NCBI GenBank assembly: GCA_035686365.1
Contig: DASRZM010000087.1
Span: 1 to 64,000, forward strand
From: DASRZM01 sp035686365
GTDB lineage: Bacteria > Pseudomonadota > Gammaproteobacteria > Xanthomonadales > Xanthomonadaceae
Reading direction: 5' to 3'
Length of the DNA: 64,000 bases
The number at the start of each line of letters is the position of its first letter. Position 1 is the first letter of the stretch. Made by a program: the position numbers and the translations under genes. This document shows, in pieces, positions 42,085-50,694 of this stretch. The notes below the pieces were generated by a model. That model saw only the letters and a program-made list of their open reading frames with translations. It was not told the DNA's origin and searched no databases.

Positions 42085-44457
42085 TCAGTTCCTCAACGGC
42101 TTGCCGGTCTTGAGCGTATGCACGACGCGCTCCTGCGTCCTGGGCATCTGCGCCAGCGCCACGAAATGTTCGCGCTCCAGCGCCAGCAGCCAGTCCTCGT
42201 CCACCACCGAGCCGCGCTCGAGCTCGCCGCCGCACATCACCGTGGCGATGCGCGTGGCGATCTCGTTGTCGTGTTCGGAGATGAAGCCGCCCTCGAGCAT
42301 GTTCACCAGCATCATCCGGAAGGTCGCGATCCCGGTCGCGCCGGCGACCGGAATCTGCCGCGCGGGCAAGGGCGGGCGATAGCCGCTCCCGGCCATGGCC
42401 CGTGCCCGGGTACGGGCAACGTGCAGCAGCTCGTAGGGGTTGAACACGACCGGATCGTGCGGCCGCAGCAGTCCCAGCTCGCGCGCCTCGAAAGCCGAGC
42501 TCGAGACCTTGGCCATGGCCACGGCCTCGAAGTACGGACGCAGTGCGCCGATCAGGTCGCCGCCGGCACCGGTCGCCAGGCCCACGCGGGTGGCGATCTC
42601 CTTGAGCCCGCCGCCGGCCGGCAGCAGGCCCACGCCGGCCTCCACCAGCCCGATGTAGCTCTCCAGCGCCGCCACCGTGCAGGCGGCATGCATCTGGAAT
42701 TCGCAACCGCCGCCCAGCGCCATGCCGCGCACGGCCGCCACCACCGGCACCAGCGAGTACTTGATGCGCTGGCTGCTGCGCTGGAAGGTGGCCACCATCT
42801 GTTCGAGCCGGTCCAGCTTGCCGGACTGCAGCGACTGCATCGCACCAGCCAGGTCGGCGCCGGCCGAAAACGGTTCGCGCGACTGCCACAGGACCAGGCC
42901 ATCGAAGTCGCGCTCGGCCACCTCGACGGCCTGCAGGATCCCATCGAGCACGCCGTCGGACACGGTGTTCATCTTGGTCCTGAACCCCAGCACCGCGATG
43001 CCGTCGCCGTCGTGCCACATGCGTACCGCGTCGGTCTCGAACACGGTCTGGCCGGCATCGAAGCGCTCGCCCAGGACCGGATCGGGAAAGCGCTGGCGTG
43101 CGTAGACCGGCAGCTGCGACCGGCCGATCGGCTCACCCTGGGCCGGGCTGAACGCGCCGTCGGTGCCGTAGACCCCGTCGCGGCCGTCGAAGACCCAGTC
43201 GGGCAGCGGTTCGCTGGACATCGCGCTGCCGTCGACGATGTCCGCGGCGATCGCCTCGGCGATCCTCTTCCAGCCCGCGACCTGCCAGGTCTCGAACGGG
43301 CCCTGCTTCCAGCCGTAGCCCCAGCGCAGGGCCAGGTCGATATCGCGCGTGGTCCGCGCGATCGAGGCCAGGTGCACTGCCGAGTAGTGCCACAGGTCGC
43401 GGAAGATGGCCCACAGGAACCGTGCCTGTGGATGTTGGCTCGCGCGCAGGGCGGCGAACTTCTCGCCCGGGTCCTTCAGCGCCAGGATCGCGCCGACCTC
43501 GGGAGCGACCTCGCCGGCGGCCTCGCGGTAGTCCCCGGTCCCGCGATCGAGCACCTCGATCGTCTTGCCGCGCTTGCGGTAGATGCCGGCCCCGGCCTTC
43601 TGGCCCAGCGCACCCTGGTCGACCAGGCCGCGCAACCAGGCCGGCGCGGCGAAATGCGCGTGCCACGGGTCCTCGGGCAAGGTCTCGGCCATCGTGCGGA
43701 TCACGTGCGCCATGGTGTCGAGGCCGACCACGTCGGCGGTCCGGTAGGTGGCGCTCTTGGGGCGACCGATCGCCGGGCCGGTCAGTGCATCGACGGTATC
43801 GAAGCCCAGCCCCTGCGCCTGGGTGTGGTGCATGGCCGCCAGCATCGAGAACACGCCGATTCGGTTGCCGATGAAATTGGGCGTGTCCAGGGCGCGCACC
43901 ACGCCCTTTCCGAGCACGGTGGTCAGGAAACTCTCCAGCGCGTCGAGCAAGGCCGGATCGGTCGCGCGGGTGGGGATGAGCTCGACCAGCTGCATGTAAC
44001 GCGGCGGGTTGAAGAAATGCACCCCGCAGAACCGCCTGCGCAGGGCCTCGGGAAGACTCGCGGCGAGCGACTCGATGCTCAGGCCGGAGGTGTTGCTGGC
44101 CACGATCGCATCATCGGCCAGGTGCGGCGCGATCCTGCCGTACAGGTCGTGCTTCCAGTCCATGCGCTCGGCGATCGCCTCGATCACCAGGTCGCAGTCC
44201 CCGAGCAGTTCCAGGTGCTCGGCGTAGTTGGCCGGCGTGATCGCCGCGGCCAGGTCCTTGCGTGCCAGAGGGGCCGGCGACAGTCGGACCAGGTTGGCCA
44301 GGGCCTTGTCGACGATGCCGTTGCCGCCACCTTCTCCGGAAGGCAGGTCGAACAGCACCGTGTCGATGCCGGCATTGGTCAGGTGCGCGGCGATCTGCGC
44401 GCCCATTACGCCGGCACCGAGCACGGCGGCTTTGCGGATCATGGGAAGCTCGCTCAT
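42085..44457 (-). CDS. fadB: 3-hydroxyacyl-CoA dehydrogenase / enoyl-CoA hydratase, FadN-type domain order
   Basis: The 790-residue beta-oxidation enzyme has the dehydrogenase first: NAD motif LGAGVMGAQIA near residues 13-23, SNTSGLSIESLA, CGVHFFNPPRYMQLVEL and NFIGNRIGVF. The hydratase is last: AVRGMALGGGCEFQMH and GLVEAGVGLLPAGGG with the two catalytic Glu positions. E. coli FadB has the opposite order, so this is the FadN-like form. It converts enoyl-CoA to 3-ketoacyl-CoA, the FadA substrate. The psrA gene lies upstream on the same strand with a repeat element between. Confidence 0.92.
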   Translation of the reverse strand: MSELPMIRKAAVLGAGVMGAQIAAHLTNAGIDTVLFDLPSGEGGGNGIVDKALANLVRLSPAPLARKDLAAAITPANYAEHLELLGDCDLVIEAIAERMDWKHDLYGRIAPHLADDAIVASNTSGLSIESLAASLPEALRRRFCGVHFFNPPRYMQLVELIPTRATDPALLDALESFLTTVLGKGVVRALDTPNFIGNRIGVFSMLAAMHHTQAQGLGFDTVDALTGPAIGRPKSATYRTADVVGLDTMAHVIRTMAETLPEDPWHAHFAAPAWLRGLVDQGALGQKAGAGIYRKRGKTIEVLDRGTGDYREAAGEVAPEVGAILALKDPGEKFAALRASQHPQARFLWAIFRDLWHYSAVHLASIARTTRDIDLALRWGYGWKQGPFETWQVAGWKRIAEAIAADIVDGSAMSSEPLPDWVFDGRDGVYGTDGAFSPAQGEPIGRSQLPVYARQRFPDPVLGERFDAGQTVFETDAVRMWHDGDGIAVLGFRTKMNTVSDGVLDGILQAVEVAERDFDGLVLWQSREPFSAGADLAGAMQSLQSGKLDRLEQMVATFQRSSQRIKYSLVPVVAAVRGMALGGGCEFQMHAACTVAALESYIGLVEAGVGLLPAGGGLKEIATRVGLATGAGGDLIGALRPYFEAVAMAKVSSSAFEARELGLLRPHDPVVFNPYELLHVARTRARAMAGSGYRPPLPARQIPVAGATGIATFRMMLVNMLEGGFISEHDNEIATRIATVMCGGELERGSVVDEDWLLALEREHFVALAQMPRTQERVVHTLKTGKPLRN

Positions 44458-44516
44458 GGGATCGTTCGCAACCTTGTCGTTCGTCGGGCGGGCGGCTCAG
44501 GAATCTCTGGATGAAC

Positions 44517-44659
44517 CTCTGAACACGTTCGGAGCTTCACGCGCCATGGATTGCGCGCTCGCGGGTCCGGCACGCGGGTGCCTGATCCGGCACAGCCGGC
44601 TCCGGACAGTTGCCGGACCCGGCGGGTCTGGGCAAGCCCTCGACGGACTTGTCCAGGCC
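44517..44659 (+). repeat. Modular multi-hairpin intergenic element, copy 4
   Basis: All five modules are present in the gap between psrA and fadB: CTCTGAAC/GTTCGGAG (44517-44534); GCGCCAT-gga-TTGCGC (44541-44556); GGCAC/GTGCC with loop GCGG inside a GGxTC...GATCC frame (44563-44588); GCCGGCTCCGG/CCGGACCCGGC (44595-44623); CTGG-CAAG/CTTG-CCAG (44628-44656). Order, spacing and the linker GCGCGCTCGCGG match the 55.0-kb copy. Confidence 0.85.
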
Positions 44660-44664
44660 TTGGG

Positions 44665-45285
44665 TCAATGCGCCCGCAGGCCGGCGGCCGCGAAGCGCAC
44701 CAGCTGCTCGGCGGCGCGCTCGCAGTGGGCGCGCTCGGAAACCCCGCCCGGCCGCTTGATGGTGCCGAAATCTGCCATCGCGTAGGTCAGCGCGCCGGCG
44801 GTGAAATCCAGCCGCCAGTAGAGTTCCTGCTTGGACAGGTGCGGCAGCTCCGCGGTGATGGCCTGGGCGAAACGTCGCAGCACGTGGCCGTAATTATCGG
44901 ACAGAAACAGCCGGAAGCGTTCGTTCTTTTCCGCATAGGCCCGGGCCAGCACGCGCACGAACGCGGCGCCGCCGGAGCGGTCCAGGGTCATGCCCAGGGC
45001 CGGTTCCACGAAGGCGCGCAGGATCGACTCCAGAGAGCGTTCAGGGACCGCCATGGCCTCATCCAGCGCCGCCAGGCGGCGCTCGGTCAGCTCGTCCAGA
45101 CGCCGGCGGAACACCTCGGTGACGAGGTTCTCCTTGGAGCCGAAATGATAGTTGACGGCGGCCAGGTTGACGTCGGCCCGGGTCGTGACCTGGCGCAGCG
45201 AGGTGCCCGCAAAGCCATGCTGCGCGAACAGCGCCTCGGCGGCCGAGAGGATGCGCTGCTTGGTGGAGAAGTGGGGGGTGTTCAC
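44665..45285 (-). CDS. psrA: PsrA-like TetR regulator of beta-oxidation
   Basis: The 206-residue regulator has a TetR DNA-binding domain (TKQRILSAAEALFAQHGFAGTSLRQVTTRADVNLAAVNYHFGSKENLV). Its C-terminal domain (LDFTAGALTYAMADFGTI, RAYAEKNERFRLFLSDNYG) resembles that of PsrA, whose DNA release is triggered by long-chain fatty acids or their CoA esters. A near-ideal PsrA palindrome at 45296-45311 lies 11 bases before its ATG, so it should repress itself and, by read-through, fadB and fadA. The symbol is by similarity and context. Confidence 0.82.
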   Translation of the reverse strand: MNTPHFSTKQRILSAAEALFAQHGFAGTSLRQVTTRADVNLAAVNYHFGSKENLVTEVFRRRLDELTERRLAALDEAMAVPERSLESILRAFVEPALGMTLDRSGGAAFVRVLARAYAEKNERFRLFLSDNYGHVLRRFAQAITAELPHLSKQELYWRLDFTAGALTYAMADFGTIKRPGGVSERAHCERAAEQLVRFAAAGLRAH

Positions 45286-45295
45286 CGGCGCGGAA

Positions 45296-45311
45296 TCAAA
45301 CGTTCGTTTGA
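45296..45311. promoter_or_regulatory. PsrA-type operator
   Basis: TCAAACGTTCGTTTGA is a perfect 16-base palindrome fitting the reported PsrA consensus C/GAAAC-N2-4-GTTTG/C. It overlaps the expected core promoter or leader of psrA. Confidence 0.75.
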
Positions 45312-45593
45312 ACCATGCTAGTCCTGCCGCGGACCCGGGTCAATCGGTGCGCGGCCTGGAGCACGGCCTGGAGCGAAACTGTGATGCAGTGCGCGCTTTG
45401 TTGCCCGCAGACCACCGTAGGCTAGGGCGGACAGTGGCCGAATCCCTTGTCAAACCCGGGCTTTACGAAGCATTTATCTGTTACGATCACACTCTTCACG
45501 CCGGGTTCCGTGGCCTGGATCCAACGGACCCGGGCCGCGTTGTGCGCCCGGCACAACAACACACCCGGAGCATAGGAAGGAGTCGCTGCACCA
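45312..45593 (+). promoter_or_regulatory. psrA/ndk gap with a structured ndk leader
   Basis: No gene is seen. An AT-richer stretch at about 45440-45490 probably holds the ndk promoter (TTGTCA at 45447-45452 is a possible -35, with no clear -10). Two hairpins follow: CCGGGTTCCGT/ACGGACCCGG (45501-45533) and GTTGTGC/GCACAAC with loop GCCCG (45539-45557). The ribosome site AGGAAGGAG starts about 18 bases further on. The second hairpin ends close enough to influence translation start. Confidence 0.45.
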
Positions 45594-46019
45594 ATGCCGC
45601 TGGAACGCACGCTTTCGATCATCAAGCCCGATGCCGTGGCCAGGAACGTGATCGGCCAGATCTATTCCCGTTTCGAGAATGCCGGACTGCGGATCGTCGC
45701 GGCCAGGATGAAGCGCCTCTCACGTGCGGAGGCCGAAGGTTTTTATGCTGTGCACCGGGAACGTCCGTTCTTCGATCCGCTGGTGCGGTTCATGCTCTCG
45801 GGTCCGGTGATGATCCAGGTACTGGAGGGCCCCGATGCGATCGCGAAGAACCGCGAGCTGATGGGCGCGACCGATCCGAAGAAGGCCGAAGCCGGAACCA
45901 TCCGCGCCGACTTCGCCGAAAGCATCGACGCCAATGCCGTGCATGGCTCCGACGGCGCCGAAACCGCGCGCAGCGAGATCGCCTACTTCTTTTCCGACAT
46001 CGAGTTGTGCGCGCGCTGA
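45594..46019 (+). CDS. ndk: Nucleoside diphosphate kinase
   Basis: The 141-residue enzyme exchanges terminal phosphates among nucleoside di- and triphosphates. Seen: ERTLSIIKPDAVARNVIG, FFDPLVRFMLSGPV, MGATDPKKAEAGTIRADFA, and the phosphohistidine in NAVHGSDG. AGGAAGGAG lies upstream. It opens the conserved ndk-rlmN-pilW-rodZ-yfgM-bamB-der block. Confidence 0.98.
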   Translation: MPLERTLSIIKPDAVARNVIGQIYSRFENAGLRIVAARMKRLSRAEAEGFYAVHRERPFFDPLVRFMLSGPVMIQVLEGPDAIAKNRELMGATDPKKAEAGTIRADFAESIDANAVHGSDGAETARSEIAYFFSDIELCAR

Positions 46020-46044
46020 GCGCGTGCGCCACCCCGGACCCGAC

Positions 46045-47160
46045 GTGACTGAATCCAACGCCCGCATCAACCTGCTCGACCACGACCGCGAGGGCCTGCG
46101 CGGCCTGCTGGCCGGCCTGGGCGAGAAGCCATGGCGGGCCGACCAGCTGATGAAGTGGATCCACCACCGGCATGTGACCGATTTCGGGCAGATGACGGAC
46201 CTGGGCAAGAGCCTGCGCGGCAAGCTTGCCGAGGTTGCCGAGGTGCGCCCGCCGCGGATCCTGTTCGAGAAGCAGTCCGCTGACGGGGTCCACAAGTGGC
46301 TGCTGGCCATGGACGGCGGCAACGGAATCGAGACCGTCTTCATTCCCGACCGCGGGCGCGGGACGCTGTGCGTGTCCTCGCAGGTCGGCTGCGGGCTCAA
46401 CTGCCGCTTCTGCTACACCGGCACCCAGGGATTCAACCGCAACCTGTCGACCGCCGAGATCGTCGGCCAGGTGTGGATCGCGGCCCGCCACCTGGGCAAC
46501 GTGCCGCACCGCCAGCGCAGGCTCACCAACGTGGTGATGATGGGCATGGGGGAGCCGCTGCTGAACTTCGACAACGTCGTGCGCGCGATGAGCGTGATGC
46601 GCGACGACCTGGGCTTCGGCCTGGCGAACAAGCGCGTCACGCTGTCCACCGCCGGGCTGGTCCCGATGATCGACCGGCTTTCGGAGGAGTCGGACGTCTC
46701 CCTCGCGGTTTCTTTGCATGCGCCCGACGACGAGTTGCGTACGCGCCTGGTGCCGCTGAACAGGAAGTATCCGATCCAGACCCTGCTCGCTGCCTGCGAA
46801 CGCTACGCGGCACGCCGGCCGCGCACCTCGATCACCTTCGAGTACACGCTGATGCGCGGGGTCAACGACCAGCCGCAGCACGCGCGCGCACTGGTCAGGC
46901 TGATGCGGCGCCTGCCGTCCAAGGTCAACCTGATTCCGTTCAACCCGTTCCCGGGCACCGAGTTCGAGCGGCCGGACGAGCAGGAGATCCGTGCGTTCCA
47001 GAAGATCCTGCTCGACTCGCACGTACTTGCCACGGTGCGGCGCACCCGCGGAGAGGAGATCGACGCCGCCTGCGGCCAGCTCAAGGGCCAGGTCATGGAC
47101 CGGACACGACGGCAGGCCGAGTTCCGGCGCCGTATCGAGGAGGCCGCGCATGCAGCCTGA
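46045..47160 (+). CDS. rlmN: Dual-specificity 23S rRNA / tRNA adenine-C2 methyltransferase
   Basis: The 371-residue radical SAM enzyme methylates A2503 of 23S rRNA and A37 of some tRNAs. Seen: cluster motif CGLNCRFC followed by YTGTQGFNRNLS, MMGMGEPLLNFDNV, NLIPFNPFPGTEF, and the methyl-carrying Cys in DAACGQLKG near the C terminus. The start is GTG at 46045 (VTESNARINLLD), 25 bases after ndk. Its end overlaps pilW by 11 bases. Confidence 0.97.
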   Translation: MTESNARINLLDHDREGLRGLLAGLGEKPWRADQLMKWIHHRHVTDFGQMTDLGKSLRGKLAEVAEVRPPRILFEKQSADGVHKWLLAMDGGNGIETVFIPDRGRGTLCVSSQVGCGLNCRFCYTGTQGFNRNLSTAEIVGQVWIAARHLGNVPHRQRRLTNVVMMGMGEPLLNFDNVVRAMSVMRDDLGFGLANKRVTLSTAGLVPMIDRLSEESDVSLAVSLHAPDDELRTRLVPLNRKYPIQTLLAACERYAARRPRTSITFEYTLMRGVNDQPQHARALVRLMRRLPSKVNLIPFNPFPGTEFERPDEQEIRAFQKILLDSHVLATVRRTRGEEIDAACGQLKGQVMDRTRRQAEFRRRIEEAAHAA

Positions 47161-47917
47161 TCGCCTGGCGCTGCTGCTGGCTCCGGTGCTCGCGCTCTCG
47201 GCCTGCGCGACCGGCGGCGGCCGCTCGTCCGCATCCGAGACCGGGACGACCCGCAGCGCCGCGGACGTCAACGTCCAGCTGGGCCAGAAGTACATGGAGC
47301 GCGGCGACCTGGAAATCGCGATGGAGAAGCTGCGCAAGGCCGTGGAGCTGGATCCGCGCTCGGCCGACGCCCACACGATGCTGGGCGTGCTCTACGAGCG
47401 CATCGGCCGAGTCGAGCTGGCGGGCGAGCACTACGCCAGGTCGGTCGCGCTCGATGGTGACGACGGCGTCATGCTCAACAACTACGGCGGGTTCCTGTGC
47501 CGGCAGCGGCGCTACGACGAGGCCGACGCGATGTTCGCCAAGGCACTGGAGGATCCGTTCTACCGCACACCCAACGCGGCACTGACCAATGCCGGCGTGT
47601 GCGCAATGCAGGCCGGCAGGCTGGAGCGCGCCGAGTCGTACCTGCGGCGCGCACTGGAGAAGGAACCGCGCAATTCCGGCGCATTGTTCCAGCTCGCGCA
47701 GGTCAACTTCGCAAAAGGGGAATTCCTGAGCGCCCGCGCGTTCATCCAGCGGCTCGAGGCGGCCTCACCGGCCACCGCCGAGGCGTTGAGCCTTGCGGCC
47801 CGGATCGAGGAGCGGCTCGGCGACAAGGCGGCGGCGGACAAGTACCGCAAGCGCCTGCGCACCGAGTTTCCCGACTACCGGCCACCGAAGACTTCCGGGG
47901 AGACCAGCTCGTCATGA
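47150..47917 (+). CDS. pilW: Type IV pilus biogenesis/stability lipoprotein PilW (PilF)
   Basis: The 255-residue outer-membrane lipoprotein carries a lipobox LSAC with Cys19 and about six TPR repeats through residue 240 (GQKYMERGDLEIAMEKLRKAVELDPRSADAH onward). PilF/PilW is the pilotin for secretin PilQ. The ATG at 47150 has AGGAGG seven bases upstream and overlaps rlmN. It is followed by rodZ with ATGA overlap. Confidence 0.92.
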   Translation: MQPDRLALLLAPVLALSACATGGGRSSASETGTTRSAADVNVQLGQKYMERGDLEIAMEKLRKAVELDPRSADAHTMLGVLYERIGRVELAGEHYARSVALDGDDGVMLNNYGGFLCRQRRYDEADAMFAKALEDPFYRTPNAALTNAGVCAMQAGRLERAESYLRRALEKEPRNSGALFQLAQVNFAKGEFLSARAFIQRLEAASPATAEALSLAARIEERLGDKAAADKYRKRLRTEFPDYRPPKTSGETSSS

Positions 47918-48777
47918 TCGACCATGCTTCCGAGGGGGGGGAGTCGCTGGGCCGGCGCCTGAGGGCGGCGCGCCTTGCCAGGGACCTGGGCGTTGCCGAG
48001 GCCGCGGCCAGGCTCCGGCTGCCGGTGGCGCTGGTCGAGGCGATGGAGGCCGACGACCACGCGCGGCTGGGCGCCTGGGTGTACGCCCGCGGTTACCTGA
48101 TCAGCTATGCGAGCCTGGTCGGCGTGCCCGTGGTCGCGGTGGATGCGATCCGCCAGCGCGTCGCCGAGGCGCCGCCGCCGCTGCAGGCCACGACCCGGAC
48201 CTCGCGATCCCACCTGCTGCTCGACCGCTACCTGCGGCGGGCGGTGTACCTGGTACTCACCGCCGCGATCGTGCTGCCGGTGGTGTTCTTCGCCCGGCTC
48301 GAGCGGCTGGACGTCCGCCACCTGACCCTGCAGCCGCTGGATCCGGCCGTCGAGCTGGACGCCGACGCGCCGGCTACGCCGGCGGAAGATCAGGGTGAAC
48401 AGCCGGTCGTGGCGTCGATGACGCCGTTCTATCTCCGCCAGGCCGACGCGGGCGCGGTCGGCCCGCCGGCGCTCCCCGGCGCCGCGATCGCGGCCGTGGC
48501 CGACAGCCGGCCCGGCGTACTGACGATCCGGCTGACCTCGCCAAGCTGGGTCGAGATCGTGGGCCGCGACGGCGCGCGACTGGAGTACGGTCTGCTCGAA
48601 GCGGGCGTCGAACGCAGCTTCCCGGTCGGGTCCGTGAAAAGCATTTCGATCGGCAACGCCGACGCGATCCGGGTTGCGATCGACGGCGAGCCGGTCGACC
48701 TGGAGCCCTTCCGTCGGGCCAACGTCGCCCGATTTGAGCTATCCTCGTCGGGTCAGCCGACGCCAGTCGACGGCTGA
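47914..48777 (+). CDS. rodZ: Cytoskeleton protein RodZ
   Basis: The 287-residue bitopic protein links MreB to the cell-wall synthesis machinery. An N-terminal Cro-type helix-turn-helix (about 10-75, LGRRLRAARLARDLGVAEAAARLRLPVALVEAME, ARGYLISYA) is followed by a helix near 108-130 and a periplasmic DUF4115 domain (about 205-280, WVEIVGRDGARLEYGLLEAGVERSF). An eight-G run at 47934-47941 lies in codons 7-10. ispG and hisS, normally next, are absent. Confidence 0.92.
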   Translation: MIDHASEGGESLGRRLRAARLARDLGVAEAAARLRLPVALVEAMEADDHARLGAWVYARGYLISYASLVGVPVVAVDAIRQRVAEAPPPLQATTRTSRSHLLLDRYLRRAVYLVLTAAIVLPVVFFARLERLDVRHLTLQPLDPAVELDADAPATPAEDQGEQPVVASMTPFYLRQADAGAVGPPALPGAAIAAVADSRPGVLTIRLTSPSWVEIVGRDGARLEYGLLEAGVERSFPVGSVKSISIGNADAIRVAIDGEPVDLEPFRRANVARFELSSSGQPTPVDG

Positions 48778-48837
48778 GCCTCCCACCGAAAACCGGTCAG
48801 CCACCCCGCGGCCCGCCCGGCGCCGCGTCGACGACAC

Positions 48838-49494
48838 ATGGCCATGGAACTACTTGACGAACACGAACAAGGCGAACGCGTCCGCACCTGGCTCAGGGAA
48901 AACGGTACCGCGATCCTCGGCGGCATCGCCCTGGGCGTGGCGGCGATCTTCAGCTGGCAGTGGTGGCAGGGGTCCCAGGAGCGGGACCGGATCGCCGCCG
49001 CGGACCAGTACCACCGGCTCAGCGAGGCGGTGGCCGCGTCCGATGCCGATGGCATGCGTGCGCTGGCGGGGCAGCTGCAGACGGATTTCCCGGGCAATCC
49101 CTATGCCATGCTCGCCGCGCTGCACCTGGCCGAGCTGGAACTGGGCGAGGGCAACAGCGAGGCTGCCGCACAGACGCTCGAACACGCCCGCACCACGGCG
49201 ACCGATCCGGCGCTGCGCGGAGTGGCCACGCTGCGGCTGGCGCGCGTGCGCATCGCCCGGGGGGAGTTCGAGCAGGCGCTGACGCTGCTCGCGGACGCCC
49301 AGCTGGCCGAGGACTATGCGGGCCTGGCGGCAGAGCTGCGTGGCGACGCGCTCGCTGCCCTGGGCCGCGAGCACGATGCGCGCGGTGCGTATGCCGAGGC
49401 GCTGTCCATACTCGATATCGCCGCCCCGAACCGCAGCATCATCGAAATGAAGCTCGCCGCCGTCGGCGGACGGGCCGAATCGCCGGAGACCTGA
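48838..49494 (+). CDS. yfgM: YfgM, ancillary SecYEG translocon subunit
   Basis: The 218-residue protein has a short cytoplasmic start (MAMELLDEHEQGERVRTWLRENG), one helix at about 23-41 (TAILGGIALGVAAIFSWQWW) and a periplasmic TPR-like domain. It associates with SecYEG and the chaperone PpiD. It lies 60 bases after rodZ and directly before bamB, as in E. coli. Confidence 0.92.
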   Translation: MAMELLDEHEQGERVRTWLRENGTAILGGIALGVAAIFSWQWWQGSQERDRIAAADQYHRLSEAVAASDADGMRALAGQLQTDFPGNPYAMLAALHLAELELGEGNSEAAAQTLEHARTTATDPALRGVATLRLARVRIARGEFEQALTLLADAQLAEDYAGLAAELRGDALAALGREHDARGAYAEALSILDIAAPNRSIIEMKLAAVGGRAESPET

Positions 49495-49496
49495 GC

Positions 49497-50681
49497 ATGG
49501 ATCGCACGAGATTCCGTTTACCGATGCCGGCACTGGCGGCGGCGCTGGCGCTTGCAACGCTGACGCTGGGTGGCTGCAATCTGTTCAAGAGCCCCACCCG
49601 CGAAAACGTCGAACCCCCCGCGGAACTGACCGAATTCGCGCCCACGCGCACCATCGAGCGCCTGTGGACGCAGCGCATGGGCAAGGGCGAGAAGCGGCTG
49701 GGCCTGCGCCGCAGCATCGGTGTGTCCGCCGGCCGCGTGCTTGCCGCCACGCTCGAGGGCGAGGCCGTTGCGCTGGATGCCGCCACCGGCAGGACACTGT
49801 GGCTGACCGAGACCGGCCTGCGGCTGTCCTCCACGCCCGGCGCGGGCGAGGGCACGGTGGTGATCGGCGCCCTGGACGGCGAGGTGATCGCGCTGGACGA
49901 GGGCACCGGCAACGAGCGCTGGCGGGCGAAGGTCTCCTCCGAAGTCGTCGCGGCGCCGGCCGTGGATCGTGGGCTCGCAGTGGTGCGCGCCAATGACGGA
50001 CGCATGTTCGGCTTCGACCTGGCCAGCGGTGAACGGCGCTGGGTCTTCGATCGCGGCCTGCCGACACTGACGCTGCGCGGGAACGGGCCGCCGCTGGCGC
50101 GCGGGGGCGCCGTGTTCGCCGGCTATGACGACGGCACGGTGGTCGCACTTCGCATCGACGACGGCGCGCTGGTCTGGGAAGCGATGGTTGCCGAGCCCTC
50201 CGGCCGCACCGACCTGGACCGGATGGTCGACGTCGACGGCCAACTGGAGATGGCCGGCGCGGAACTGTTCGCGGCCGCCTACGGCGGGCAGGTCATGGGG
50301 CTTGCCGCCGAGAACGGCAGCCAGCGCTGGGCGCGCGAGATGTCCGCGTACGGAGGGCTCGCACTGGCCGGCGATCGCCTGGTCGTGGCAGACGCCGCCG
50401 GAACGGTGTGGGCGTTGAGCCTGACCGATGGTTCGGCGCTGTGGAAGCAGGACGCGCTCGCATGGCGCTGGCTGTCCTCGCCGGCGGTGCTGGACGGAAC
50501 CGTCGTGGTCGGGGACTTCGAAGGCTACCTGCACTGGTTCGACCTGGAATCGGGCAGGCCGGCCGCGCGCACGCGGATGGGCAAGAATCCGATCCGCGCC
50601 CGGCCAGTCGCCGCCGGCGGCATCGTCTATGCCGTCAACACCAACGGCGAGATCGGCGCCTACCGGGCCGGCGGCGGCTGA
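49497..50681 (+). CDS. bamB: Outer-membrane assembly lipoprotein BamB
   Basis: The 394-residue lipoprotein has lipobox LGGC with Cys27 and an eight-bladed PQQ-type propeller (repeats such as VALDAATGRTLW, IALDEGTGNERWRA, FGFDLASGERRW, ALSLTDGSALWKQD). It helps the BAM complex insert barrels, which may include the barrel encoded at 30847. It starts two bases after the yfgM stop. Confidence 0.96.
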   Translation: MDRTRFRLPMPALAAALALATLTLGGCNLFKSPTRENVEPPAELTEFAPTRTIERLWTQRMGKGEKRLGLRRSIGVSAGRVLAATLEGEAVALDAATGRTLWLTETGLRLSSTPGAGEGTVVIGALDGEVIALDEGTGNERWRAKVSSEVVAAPAVDRGLAVVRANDGRMFGFDLASGERRWVFDRGLPTLTLRGNGPPLARGGAVFAGYDDGTVVALRIDDGALVWEAMVAEPSGRTDLDRMVDVDGQLEMAGAELFAAAYGGQVMGLAAENGSQRWAREMSAYGGLALAGDRLVVADAAGTVWALSLTDGSALWKQDALAWRWLSSPAVLDGTVVVGDFEGYLHWFDLESGRPAARTRMGKNPIRARPVAAGGIVYAVNTNGEIGAYRAGGG

Positions 50682-50694
50682 TCCCGGGGTCCGC

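Noticed and set aside
45353..45374. Tandem GGCCTGGAGC direct repeat in the psrA/ndk gap
   Set aside because: Only two copies of ten bases, likely chance at this GC content.
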